Shown here: positions 18,283 through 27,631 of the stretch, in pieces
Layout: every line of letters begins with the position of its first letter
Position numbering within the stretch: position 1 is the stretch's first letter
Assembly (NCBI RefSeq): GCF_004331735.1
Contig: NZ_SJSO01000005.1
Location: forward strand, 327,650-391,649
Length of the DNA stretch: 64,000 nt
Reading direction: 5' to 3'
From: Pedobacter psychrodurus
GTDB taxonomy: Bacteria; Bacteroidota; Bacteroidia; Sphingobacteriales; Sphingobacteriaceae
Made by a program: the position numbers and the translations under genes
The notes under the pieces: generated by a model
The model's input: the letters and a program-made list of their open reading frames with translations, nothing else
Databases searched by the model: none
What the model was told of the DNA's origin: nothing

Positions 18283-21200
18283 ATGAAAAAAAATCTATTG
18301 AGGACTTTTGCCAGAAGTAGCATGTTTCTTGTTTGCAGTGGTTGTCTCGTTTTTTCTCCACTTGCCAGCATGTCTGCCAAAGCATCATTGCACGAAAAAG
18401 AACCTTTTGATTTTTACAGACCTCCACTTCAGGATATCATTGTGAAAGGACAGGTTGCCGATGGTAATGGCCCCATCCCCGGTGTAAGTGTTAAGTTAAA
18501 GGGAGGGGCGGCAACTACAGTAACAGATGGTTCGGGTAAATTTAGCATCAAGGTGCCTGAGAATGCTACTTTAGTATTCACCTATATAGGCTATGTAGAT
18601 CAAGAAATCCAGGTGAAGAACCAAACCAGTATTAATGTCCGTTTAGTAGAAAACAATCAAAACTTATCAGAAGTGGTGGTAGTAGGTTACGGAACGCAAA
18701 AGAAAGCTGTTGTATCTGGTGCAGTTGCTGCGGTTAAAGGGTCGGAGTTGGCCAAGTCTTCTTCTGTGAACTTAACCAATTCGTTAGCCGGACGTTTACC
18801 CGGTGTAACTGCATTGCAAGGAAGTGGCGAGCCTGGTTACGATGGTTCTACCATCCGGATCAGGGGTATAAATTCACTCGGAAATAACAATGCATTAATC
18901 GTAATCGATGGAATTCCTAATCGTGCTGGTGGAATTGAAAGGTTAAACCCTAACGATATCGAAAGCGTATCGGTTTTAAAAGATGCTTCTGCTGCCATTT
19001 ACGGTTCGCAAGCGGCGAACGGGGTAATTTTAGTCACCACCAAATTAGGTAAATCAGGCAAACCACAGTTTTCATACGATTTTAGCTATGGTTTGCAGCA
19101 ACCTACACGAATACCAAAAATGTCCAATTCAACTCAATATGCCGAGATCTTAAATGAACTGAATATTTTTGGCTCCGATCTTAATCCTAATGAGTGGTCG
19201 GCGGCGTGGAACAATTTTAAAACAACAGGTTCTTATCTATCCACTGGGGGTAAAACGATTAATGCAGCTTATAAACCAGACGAAATCCGAAAATTTGGCG
19301 ATGGTTCTGATCCTTTAAGGTATCCTAATACCGATTGGTTTAAAACCGTTTTTCAAACTTGGTCGCCTCAGCAAAGACATAATGTACAGATCAATGGTGG
19401 AAGTGAAAATGTGAAATACCTGGTCTCTCTTGGCTACCTCGATCAAGATGCATACTATAAAAATTCTGCCACAGGTTATCAGCAGTACGACATGCGTTTA
19501 AACCTGGAAGCAAAAGTGAGTAAATACATTACAACAACACTAGGTGTAACGGCTAGAGAGGAAAATCGTAATTTCCCTACAGTTGGTGCAGGTGATATTT
19601 TTAGGTTTTTGATGAGAGGGCGGCCTAATGAAATAGCCATATGGCCTAATGGTTTGCCAGGTAGGGATATTGAATATGGTTATAATCCGGTAGTTTCTAC
19701 TACAGATTTAACTGGATATAATAAAGATATTAGAGATTACTTTCAAACCACAGGTAAGGTTGAGATTAAAATCCCAGGGGTAGACGGATTAAAAGTAACC
19801 GGAACTGCAGCTATAGATAAATATTCTGGAAGACAGAAAAACTGGCAACTACCATGGACCCTTTATGATTGGGACAAGAAAACTTTTGAAGCGGACGGAG
19901 TAACCCCTGTACTTTCGGGTACTGTACGCTCTCAATACACCGACCCACGGCTTAGGGAAACAGCTGGCGGGCAATTGGCGGTAAATTTAACGGGTATGAT
20001 CAATTATGATAAAAAGATTGGCGATCATACCATTGGTTTAATGGCCGGTGTAACCCGTGAAAAAATTACCAACGATGGCTTTACTGCGTTCAGGAGGTAT
20101 TTCCTGTCGTCGGCAATTGAGCAATTACTGGCAGGTGATGAGAAGGAACAATCTTTAGGGAATAATCCTGGCGACCCGAACAATTTATTCAACCGTGCCC
20201 GATTAAGTTATTTCGGGCGTGCGGGCTATAATTATAAAGAAAAATACCTGGCCGAATTTCTTTGGCGGGTAGACGGTTCTTATATTTTTCCAACAGCCAG
20301 GCGTTTTGGTTTCTTCCCTGGCGTATCGGTAGGATGGCGCTTATCTGAAGAGCCCTTTTTTAAAGACAATGTTAGGTTCGTAGATAATCTAAAATTGAGG
20401 GCTTCTTGGGGACAAATGGGAGCTGAAGCCTACTTTGGAGATGCCTTGCAGGAGTACCAGTACCTCAGTTTGATGAACTTCGGCAGTTATGTTTTTAATG
20501 ATTTAATTACCAAATCATTAACTGAAGGCAAGGTGCCTAATCTAGATTTCGGATGGGAAGTTGCTAACAATACCAATATTGGTTTAGATGCATCTTTTTT
20601 GAAAAATAAACTATCTCTTGAGTTCGATTATTTCTACAATAAACGTACAAATATCCTGATCAGCAGGGGCAGTTCTGTTCCAGAAAGTTCGGGGATTACT
20701 GACCGTTTACCGCCTGTTAACTTGGGTAAGGTAAATAACGAAGGTTTTGAATTTAAATTAAGTTATAACGACCACGTGGGTGATTGGAATTATGGAATAA
20801 GTGTGAACGGTGGTTATGCCAAAAACAAAATCATATTTTGGGATGAAACACCGGGTGCCCCAGAGTGGCAGCGTTCTACAGGTAGGGTGACTAGCTCGTG
20901 GTTGGTGTACGATTATGACGGTGTGTTTAAAAATCAGGCAGAGGTTAATGCCAATACGCTTAATTATAGCGCACTTACCGGTAACCTTCGTCCTGGCGAC
21001 ATGAAATTTAAAGATATTAATGGTGATGGTAAAATTAACGCGGATGACAAAATTCGTTTAGATAAAAACGGTACACCAACCTTTACCGGAGGGCTAAACT
21101 TGAATTTACAATATAAAGGATTCGACCTTTCTGTACTTATTCAGGGCGCCACAGGAGGGATGCAAATTGTTGGGATAACTGAATCTGGAGATATCGGCAA

Positions 21201-21555
21201 TTTCTTGGAATGGTCTTACCAGAACCGTTGGAGTATTGACAATCCAAGTTCAGTAAATCCGCGCTTATCTAACAGAGGCGCTACCTATTATACCGATGGT
21301 AATAATGCATTAAATAATACCTATTGGTTGCGGAGCAATAATTACATCAGACTAAAAAATGTTGAATTGGGCTATACATTGCCAACTACATGGGTTGAAA
21401 AAATCGGATTAAACAGTGTAAGGGTGTATGCAAATGGGCTCAACCTGGCAACACTTGATAAAATCAAGATATGGGATCCTGAATCTACCAATACAAGTGG
21501 TCAATACTATCCTCAGGCAAGGGTAATTAATATGGGTATTAAAGCCGTTTTTTAA
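18283..21555 (+). CDS. SusC/RagA family TonB-dependent outer membrane transporter
   Basis: 1090 residues. After a signal peptide come a carboxypeptidase-D-like regulatory domain (about 50-130, IIVKGQVADGNGPIPGVSVK), the SusC signature LSEVVVVGYGTQKKAVVSGA near 125-145, a plug domain (IRIRGINSLGNNNALIVIDG) and a 22-strand barrel to a terminal Phe. SusC proteins import glycans or peptides together with a SusD lipoprotein lid, powered by TonB. There is no N-terminal STN domain, so it is not a direct partner of an anti-sigma factor. susD follows after 109 bp. Confidence 0.95.
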   Translation: MKKNLLRTFARSSMFLVCSGCLVFSPLASMSAKASLHEKEPFDFYRPPLQDIIVKGQVADGNGPIPGVSVKLKGGAATTVTDGSGKFSIKVPENATLVFTYIGYVDQEIQVKNQTSINVRLVENNQNLSEVVVVGYGTQKKAVVSGAVAAVKGSELAKSSSVNLTNSLAGRLPGVTALQGSGEPGYDGSTIRIRGINSLGNNNALIVIDGIPNRAGGIERLNPNDIESVSVLKDASAAIYGSQAANGVILVTTKLGKSGKPQFSYDFSYGLQQPTRIPKMSNSTQYAEILNELNIFGSDLNPNEWSAAWNNFKTTGSYLSTGGKTINAAYKPDEIRKFGDGSDPLRYPNTDWFKTVFQTWSPQQRHNVQINGGSENVKYLVSLGYLDQDAYYKNSATGYQQYDMRLNLEAKVSKYITTTLGVTAREENRNFPTVGAGDIFRFLMRGRPNEIAIWPNGLPGRDIEYGYNPVVSTTDLTGYNKDIRDYFQTTGKVEIKIPGVDGLKVTGTAAIDKYSGRQKNWQLPWTLYDWDKKTFEADGVTPVLSGTVRSQYTDPRLRETAGGQLAVNLTGMINYDKKIGDHTIGLMAGVTREKITNDGFTAFRRYFLSSAIEQLLAGDEKEQSLGNNPGDPNNLFNRARLSYFGRAGYNYKEKYLAEFLWRVDGSYIFPTARRFGFFPGVSVGWRLSEEPFFKDNVRFVDNLKLRASWGQMGAEAYFGDALQEYQYLSLMNFGSYVFNDLITKSLTEGKVPNLDFGWEVANNTNIGLDASFLKNKLSLEFDYFYNKRTNILISRGSSVPESSGITDRLPPVNLGKVNNEGFEFKLSYNDHVGDWNYGISVNGGYAKNKIIFWDETPGAPEWQRSTGRVTSSWLVYDYDGVFKNQAEVNANTLNYSALTGNLRPGDMKFKDINGDGKINADDKIRLDKNGTPTFTGGLNLNLQYKGFDLSVLIQGATGGMQIVGITESGDIGNFLEWSYQNRWSIDNPSSVNPRLSNRGATYYTDGNNALNNTYWLRSNNYIRLKNVELGYTLPTTWVEKIGLNSVRVYANGLNLATLDKIKIWDPESTNTSGQYYPQARVINMGIKAVF

Positions 21556-21664
21556 TAATGTATAGCTGTTTATCAATTACAACGAAACCATCATAATTTT
21601 CGTAATATATAGTGAATATATAAATTATGGTAGCTTCATCGCAGTTGAAAATAAATTTAAAAGG

Positions 21665-23548
21665 ATGAAAAATATGAAAGCAACAAACAAAAATATAAAT
21701 CTGTATATATTGGTTTTTATAACTTTTCTTGCAGCCTCTTGTAAGAAAGATTTTATGGATGTAAATCCACCCGATAAAATATCTTCTGAGCTGGTTTGGA
21801 AAGATCCTGCACTTGCACAGGCCTTCGTAAACGATATCTACAATGGATTGGGGAATGGCGGTTTTTCTGAGCAAATGCTTGCTTCTGTTTCGGATGAAGC
21901 AATGTTTACACACCCTACAAGAGGAATCGATTTAATCAATAATGCAACCATTAACCCATCTACATTGGGTTGGGTGGATGATACCTGGGCCTATAAGCAG
22001 ATGTATAATCGCATCAGGGCCTGCAATACCACTGTTGAAAGGATTGTTGGTGGCGATAATGCACTTTCTAGTCAGTCCTTAAAGGATCAATTACTAGGCG
22101 AAGCTTATTTTTTACGTGCTTATTTTTATCAGCAGCTGTTGCGTTATTATGGAGCTGTACCTATTATAACCAAAACATATGCTTTAACTGATGATTTTAA
22201 AATAAAACGCAACACTTACGAAGAGTGTGTAAATTTTATTATTAAAGACTGCGATGAAGCCAATAAGCTGTTAACAGGTAAAACACTCGATAAAGGCCGT
22301 ACTACTGCACTTGCTGCTTTGGCTCTAAAATCTAGAGTGCTGATTTATGCAGCAAGTGATTTGCATGATCGGGCGAAGCTCAATGCGAAAATTACTGGAA
22401 TAGCTGCTCAAAAATTAGATTTCCTGAGCTATGCGAGTGGAAACCAGGCCGACCGTTATAAGTTAGCCCAAACTGCGGCTAAAGCCGTTGTGGATTTGGG
22501 TACTGGTTATAAATTAAATCTTTCTGCTCCCGCTACGCTAGCAGATGGACAATTAAATTATAAGAGCATAGCAATGGGTGGAGCCAGTAAAGCGCCTGGT
22601 GTAGATGCTACTGCGGCTTCAGAATTAATTTTTGCCCGCTACTTTATCATCCAAAGCAATATCAAACATGCACAGCAAAATGGCCCGAACGGTTACCACA
22701 ACTGGGCAGGCAATACGCCGATAGGTTTATTGGTCGATGATTACGAAATGATAAATGGGACAAAGTTTAGTTGGAATGATCCGCTACAGAAGGCAAACCC
22801 TTATATAAATAGAGACCCACGGTTTTACGCTACAGTTTTATACGATGGTGCTGGTTGGAAACCACGCGATAAAGCATCAGGTAATGTTGATCCTGCCAGT
22901 CAAATCCAAACTGGGGTATACGATTTAATGGATAACACTACAAGAATCGATTTCAAAGGTTTGGATACCAGAGCAAGTTCTATCGAAAACTGGAATGGCA
23001 GCTGGACAGGTTATTACTACCATAAATTTATTGATCCAGATCCAACTATTGTTGATGCCTCTATGTCGCAAAATGTGCCTTGGCCTTTCTTTAGATATAC
23101 GGAAGCTGTATTCAATTACATTGAGGCAAGTATTGAGCTTGGCGAATTGAGTAATGCTACAAACTGGTTAAATAAAATCCGTTTTAGAGCAGGTATGCCC
23201 GCTGTTACAGCAACAGACCAGGCCGGACTTAGAGAGGTTTACCGCCATGAGCGCCGTATAGAAATGGCTTATGAGGAACAACGTTATCATGATACGCGCA
23301 GGTGGTTAATTGCTGGTGAAACACTGGGCAGAAAGGTTACCTACATTAAGGTTACCGGTAAATTTAAGCCAGGTAAAACCATGTCTGCTCCTTACCATTA
23401 CGATCCTACCGTATACGATTATACCTATAGTCCGGTTGTAGAAAATGCACAGGAAAACAGAAGTTGGGACAATAAACTTTACTTCAGGCCATTTAGCCGC
23501 GATGAAGTAAACAAGAATAATTTGCTAGAGCAAAACCCAGGTTACTAA
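21665..23548 (+). CDS. SusD/RagB family substrate-binding lipoprotein
   Basis: 627 residues with a lipoprotein signal peptide whose lipobox (FLAASC) places the lipidated Cys at 26, followed by KKDFMDVNPPDKISSEL. The TPR-like SusD core has EAYFLRAYFYQQLLRYYGAV near 145, and the C-terminal signature RHERRIEMAYEEQRYHDTRR near 520. A second ATG at 21674 is equally possible. It forms the lid of the SusC channel on the cell surface. It is followed by a strong terminator, so this is a two-gene unit. Confidence 0.95.
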   Translation: MKNMKATNKNINLYILVFITFLAASCKKDFMDVNPPDKISSELVWKDPALAQAFVNDIYNGLGNGGFSEQMLASVSDEAMFTHPTRGIDLINNATINPSTLGWVDDTWAYKQMYNRIRACNTTVERIVGGDNALSSQSLKDQLLGEAYFLRAYFYQQLLRYYGAVPIITKTYALTDDFKIKRNTYEECVNFIIKDCDEANKLLTGKTLDKGRTTALAALALKSRVLIYAASDLHDRAKLNAKITGIAAQKLDFLSYASGNQADRYKLAQTAAKAVVDLGTGYKLNLSAPATLADGQLNYKSIAMGGASKAPGVDATAASELIFARYFIIQSNIKHAQQNGPNGYHNWAGNTPIGLLVDDYEMINGTKFSWNDPLQKANPYINRDPRFYATVLYDGAGWKPRDKASGNVDPASQIQTGVYDLMDNTTRIDFKGLDTRASSIENWNGSWTGYYYHKFIDPDPTIVDASMSQNVPWPFFRYTEAVFNYIEASIELGELSNATNWLNKIRFRAGMPAVTATDQAGLREVYRHERRIEMAYEEQRYHDTRRWLIAGETLGRKVTYIKVTGKFKPGKTMSAPYHYDPTVYDYTYSPVVENAQENRSWDNKLYFRPFSRDEVNKNNLLEQNPGY

Positions 23549-23562
23549 ATTACGCATAATAG

Positions 23563-23600
23563 CCCGATGGATATGTACAATCATATTCATCGGGTTTTTT
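23563..23600 (+). terminator. Rho-independent terminator after susD
   Basis: A 13-bp stem (CCCGATGGATATG with CATATTCATCGGG, one G-U pair) closes a 6-base loop and is followed by T6. It begins 14 bp after the susD stop, closing the susCD transcript. Confidence 0.9.
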
Positions 23601-23727
23601 ATGCAATAACATTTAGAATCTCTGAACTCATATTTTTACTTTTTAATAGAAAAACAAACAATCTTAAGCCTTTGTCCATTCCTCCATTTAATTTTCAAAG
23701 CTTAGTTTTGCATATAATTTTTTTTCT

Positions 23728-25050
23728 GTGGCAGATTCAGACCCCAATTCGGTTATTACAAAACCAGATCCTTACGCCGCATTGCGCTTTAGGGAGTTTC
23801 GCTCTTACCTAGGCATGCGTTTTTTCTTCACCTTTGCCTATCAAATGCAGGCAGTAGTGCTTGGGATTTATATTTATCATGTAACCAAGGATCCATTGGC
23901 TTTAGGATTTGTAGGCTTGTGCGAGGCTATTCCTGCAATAGGAATTGCATTGTACGGAGGTTATGTCGCAGATAAGAGCGAAAAAAGAGGCTTATTGCTC
24001 AAAATATTTGGAGGTGTATTTCTTTGTACCCTTATTATGCTGCTGGTAACATTGCCGCAGTTTAACTTTCGGCAGATCGATATCATTTTTACCCTGTTTA
24101 ATTTTAAGGTTAACCTAATCGCCTTAATTATGTATGTACTCGTATTTGGAATGGGTATATCAAGAGGGTTTTTCGGACCAGCTACATTCTCTTTAATGGC
24201 TCAGATTTTGCCGAAAAACCTTTACCCAAATGCAAGTACCTGGAGCAGTTCGAGCTGGCAGATGGCTTCTATTTTAGGGCCGGCAATAGGAGGAATGACT
24301 TACGGTTTCTTCGGTATTACTATAACATATATCGTGATTATTTCTTTTGTATTTATAGCCCTCATTTGTATTTTCTTTTTAAAAGTTCACCCACCACAGT
24401 TTGTGCCCAAAGAAAATATTAAAGAAAGTTTGCTGAAAGGAATAAAATTTGTATTTAAAACCAAAATGATGGTTTGGGCAATGAGTCTAGATTTGTTCTC
24501 GGTGTTTTTTGGCGGCGCAGTAGCCATATTACCTGTGTTTGCCAATGATATATTAAAAGTTGGACCTGAGGGTTTAGGCTTTATGCGAGCAGCTGTTTCT
24601 GCAGGATCTGTTTTTACCATGCTTGCGATGACACGTTTTTCTCCGATGAACAAGCCTTGGCGAAATTTATTGATCGCCGTAACTGGTTTTGGCCTAAGCA
24701 TCATCTGCTGGAGTTTATCTAAAAATTTCTACTTAACACTTTTCTTCCTCTTTTTGGAAGGCTCTTTTGATAGTGTAAGTGTAATTATCAGATCAACCAT
24801 TATGCAATTGCTAACACCAGATGAAATGCGTGGACGTGTATCGGCTGTAAACAGTATGTTTATTGGATCGTCAAATGAAATTGGCGCTTTTGAATCGGGT
24901 CTTACCGCAAAGTTAATGCGTACCATCCCATCGGTAGTTTTTGGAGGAAGTATGACATTGGCCATTGCTGGCATTACCTGGTTTAAAACAAGATCTTTAA
25001 CCAAGTTGAGTTTGCAGGATATTAATGAGCAGACTACTAAAGCGGCTTAG
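23728..25050 (+). CDS. MFS transporter, EntS-like exporter
   Basis: 440 residues with about twelve membrane helices. RFREFRSYLGMRFFFTFAYQ starts the first helix and the loop YVADKSEKRG between helices 2 and 3 is the MFS motif A region. The layout is that of the EntS/MFS_3 exporters of siderophores and other small molecules. The start codon is GTG; TAGTTTTG at 23703-23710 is a -7-like match 17 bp upstream, without a well-placed -33. No siderophore genes are near, so the substrate is open. Confidence 0.85.
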   Translation: MADSDPNSVITKPDPYAALRFREFRSYLGMRFFFTFAYQMQAVVLGIYIYHVTKDPLALGFVGLCEAIPAIGIALYGGYVADKSEKRGLLLKIFGGVFLCTLIMLLVTLPQFNFRQIDIIFTLFNFKVNLIALIMYVLVFGMGISRGFFGPATFSLMAQILPKNLYPNASTWSSSSWQMASILGPAIGGMTYGFFGITITYIVIISFVFIALICIFFLKVHPPQFVPKENIKESLLKGIKFVFKTKMMVWAMSLDLFSVFFGGAVAILPVFANDILKVGPEGLGFMRAAVSAGSVFTMLAMTRFSPMNKPWRNLLIAVTGFGLSIICWSLSKNFYLTLFFLFLEGSFDSVSVIIRSTIMQLLTPDEMRGRVSAVNSMFIGSSNEIGAFESGLTAKLMRTIPSVVFGGSMTLAIAGITWFKTRSLTKLSLQDINEQTTKAA

Positions 25051-25544
25051 TTAATAAAAGAGTTGTCAACTTTAATAGCCAGTTTGTAAGAAAGTTGATA
25101 ACTCTGAAATTCATATTTTATTACTGATAAACACGCTATTGCAAATAATTTGGGCATGCCCCAAGCTGCGCAAGGGTCGGGCTATTCGTTACAATCTTTT
25201 TTGAAGAAAAATCAAAAAAGGATTTCCACTGCTATCCCTCATGCTTAACTTTTATTGTGCCTTTGTTTCTTAGTGGTTAAAAACATTGGTTCGCGCATGT
25301 GATTTGACACCTAAACCCGATGGCACGGATGCCGATTACGCATCATTATTTTTATAAACAAGTATCGGCAGGAGGAACAGCGGGGCGGAACGAAACCGAA
25401 GAACTACTGGCACTGCTTTCCAAAAAAAATACATAAAACTAAAAGCATTTTAGTTTTAATGGGAAGAAAGAGAAATGGTTCGTGAGGACACGAACCATGG
25501 CGATGAAATAAAGTTAGGATGACGATATCCATTGAATTCAATCA
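25051..25544. other. 494-bp intergenic region with hairpin and repeat relics
   Basis: Just after the MFS gene is a 15-bp stem with one G-U (25059-25073 and 25091-25105), a possible terminator without a T-run. From about 25150 to 25430 GC-richer sequence such as GGGTCGGGCTATTCGTTACA and CTATCCCTCATGC resembles the degenerate repeats at 47.9-48.4 kb. No gene is seen. Confidence 0.5.
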
Positions 25545-25760
25545 TCAAAACTTCTTATTCTTACCCCAGATTAGATAAATAATGGAACCTAAAAAAGGAG
25601 CAAGAAGGATAATGATAAACCAAAGTACTTTTACCGAGAAACCGATGCTGTTGTTTCTCGATATATGATACAATGCGGCTAATATTAAGGCTAGCCATAA
25701 TACAGCTGCTATAATAATGATAATTGCGATCTGGTTGCTTTCTACTTGTGCTAGTAACAT
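25545..25760 (-). CDS. Small membrane protein with PLDc_N domain
   Basis: 71 residues with two membrane helices (about 10-30 and 44-64) and the short C-terminal tail LIWGKNKKF. The second helix, WFIIILLAPFLGSIIYLIWG, matches the phospholipase D nuclease N-terminal (PLDc_N) domain, here alone without the enzyme. Stand-alone PLDc_N proteins are common and of unknown function. It lies 18 bp downstream of an ABC exporter on the same strand and is probably co-transcribed. Confidence 0.8.
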   Translation of the reverse strand: MLLAQVESNQIAIIIIIAAVLWLALILAALYHISRNNSIGFSVKVLWFIIILLAPFLGSIIYLIWGKNKKF

Positions 25761-25778
25761 AATTAAAAATATTGTTCC

Positions 25779-27530
25779 TTAAGCTTCAACAACTCTTTCG
25801 CCAATTTGTTGGCGCCACATGGCTTGGTATAAGCCGTTTTGTGCAATTAATTCTTCATGTCTTCCTTCTTCAATGATGTTGCCTTTCTCCAGAACATAAA
25901 TTTTATCAGCGTGTTTTATGGTCGATAAACGGTGTGCAATCAAAATGGTAATGTGATCGGTTAAATCTGAAACCGAACGGATGGTTTTGGTTATTTCTTC
26001 CTCTGTAATCGAATCTAGCGACGATGTCGCTTCATCAAAAACCAAAATATCTGGCTGACGGAGCAATGCTCTTGCAATTGATAATCGTTGTTTCTCGCCA
26101 CCAGAAACCTTAACCCCACCTTCGCCAATTAACGAATCTAAGCCTTTATCGGCACGGGCCAAAAGCGTTTGACAGGCTGCCTGGTTTAAAACCTTATAAC
26201 ATTCTTCATCAGTTGCATTAGGGTTAACAAACAACAGGTTTTCTCTTATTGTACCCGAGAATAACTGTGTGTCTTGCGTTACGAAACCGATTTTCTCGCG
26301 TAAGGCATCAAGATCGATATCGTTACTTGGAATACCATTGTATAAAATCTCACCATCTTTTGCAGGATATAAACCCACCAATAGTTTCACCAGTGTGCTT
26401 TTTCCAGAACCCGAGGGACCAACAAAAGCAATGGTTTGCCCGTGATGGGTTTTAAACGAAATATTATCTAAAGCATTTCTATTGGCTGTTAGGTGTTTGA
26501 AACCCACATTGCTAAAGGTTAAATCCTTAATTTTTGCTATAGAAGTTGGATTCTCAGGTTTTTTGTCAATCGGTGTACTTAAAATCTTTTTAAAGTTACC
26601 TAACGAAACTTCTGCTTCACGCCAGGTTAAAATTACATTGCCAAGCTCTTGTAGTGGTCCGAAAAGGAAGAATGAGTAAAAAAGGAATGAGAAATACTGT
26701 CCGGCAGTAATTGAATTATCGAAAATAAGCAACAGTAAAACTAACACCATTGTGCTGCGCACCAGGTTTACTGTAGTGCCCTGAACGAAACTCATACTGC
26801 GCACATATTTCACTTTTTTAAGTTCTAAGCCCAGAATTTTGTAAGTGGTTTTGTTCAATCTTTCAATTTCCTGATCGGCCAGACCTAAACTCTTAACCAG
26901 TTCGATGTTTCTTAACGATTCGGTTGTAGAGCCAGCCAAAGCAGTAGTTTCGCCAACGATAGAGCGTTGGATGGTTTTGATTTTGCGACTTAAAAACCAG
27001 CTTACGAAACTGATGATCGGAATAGCCGAAAAATAAACTAAGGTAACTTTGTAGCTTACCGAAACCGAATACACGATAACGAAGATCATTCCGATTAAAC
27101 TTACAAAAAGGATGCTGATAAAGGCGGTGATAAATTTCTCCGAATCTAAACGTACTTTTTGTAAAATACCCAGGGTTTCTCCGCTACGTTGATCTTCGAA
27201 AACCTGATAAGGCAATTTTAAAGAATGTTGTAAACCATCTGCATACATTTTTGCACCAACTTTTTGAACAATCACACTGGTGAAATAATCCTGAAAGTTT
27301 TTAGCGATACGCGAAACCATGGCTGCCCCAATAGCCAAGCCGATTAAACCCAGCGAACCCCAAAGGTATTGGGCATAGGTAAGCGTATCTTTTTTATTGA
27401 TAAAGCGGTCTAAAATGCGACCGGTGATGTATGGATCTAAAAGTGAAAAACCAATATTTATACCTGCCAGCAAAAGCGCCAAAGCCACAATCCACTTGTG
27501 GTGTTTCAGGTAGTTAAGTAATAATCCCAT
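25779..27530 (-). CDS. ABC exporter with fused ATPase
   Basis: 583 residues: six membrane helices to about 310, then an ATPase with Walker A GPSGSGKST, signature VSGGEKQR, Walker B ILVFDEATSSLD and switch region ILIAHRLST. It is an exporter half-transporter working as a dimer, of the multidrug/lipid type (MdlB- or BmrA-like). ATG start with a short N-terminal arm (MGLLLNYLKHHKWIVALALL). Substrate not inferable. Confidence 0.9.
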   Translation of the reverse strand: MGLLLNYLKHHKWIVALALLLAGINIGFSLLDPYITGRILDRFINKKDTLTYAQYLWGSLGLIGLAIGAAMVSRIAKNFQDYFTSVIVQKVGAKMYADGLQHSLKLPYQVFEDQRSGETLGILQKVRLDSEKFITAFISILFVSLIGMIFVIVYSVSVSYKVTLVYFSAIPIISFVSWFLSRKIKTIQRSIVGETTALAGSTTESLRNIELVKSLGLADQEIERLNKTTYKILGLELKKVKYVRSMSFVQGTTVNLVRSTMVLVLLLLIFDNSITAGQYFSFLFYSFFLFGPLQELGNVILTWREAEVSLGNFKKILSTPIDKKPENPTSIAKIKDLTFSNVGFKHLTANRNALDNISFKTHHGQTIAFVGPSGSGKSTLVKLLVGLYPAKDGEILYNGIPSNDIDLDALREKIGFVTQDTQLFSGTIRENLLFVNPNATDEECYKVLNQAACQTLLARADKGLDSLIGEGGVKVSGGEKQRLSIARALLRQPDILVFDEATSSLDSITEEEITKTIRSVSDLTDHITILIAHRLSTIKHADKIYVLEKGNIIEEGRHEELIAQNGLYQAMWRQQIGERVVEA

Positions 27531-27560
27531 TAAGTTTTGTTGTTTATTAATGCAAACATA

Positions 27561-27597
27561 AAAAAAGGGAACGGATTAAAATCCATTCCCCTTTTTT
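27561..27597 (-). terminator. Rho-independent terminator of the Oar-like receptor gene
   Basis: On the minus strand a 10-bp stem (GGGAATGGAT / ATCCGTTCCC, one G-U) with a four-base loop is followed by T6, 35 bp after the receptor stop and just upstream of the ABC exporter. The stem is also bordered by an A/T run on the other side. Confidence 0.85.
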
Positions 27598-27631
27598 ATG
27601 ACTTTAAGCTAAGAAAATAGCTAAACCTTGT

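Noticed and set aside
23567..23812. 81-codon frame across the susD terminator
   Set aside because: It runs through a hairpin terminator and into the MFS gene in another frame.
25059..25105. Strong terminator after the MFS gene
   Set aside because: The stem is good but there is no T-run afterwards, so it is kept only as a hairpin in the intergenic entry.
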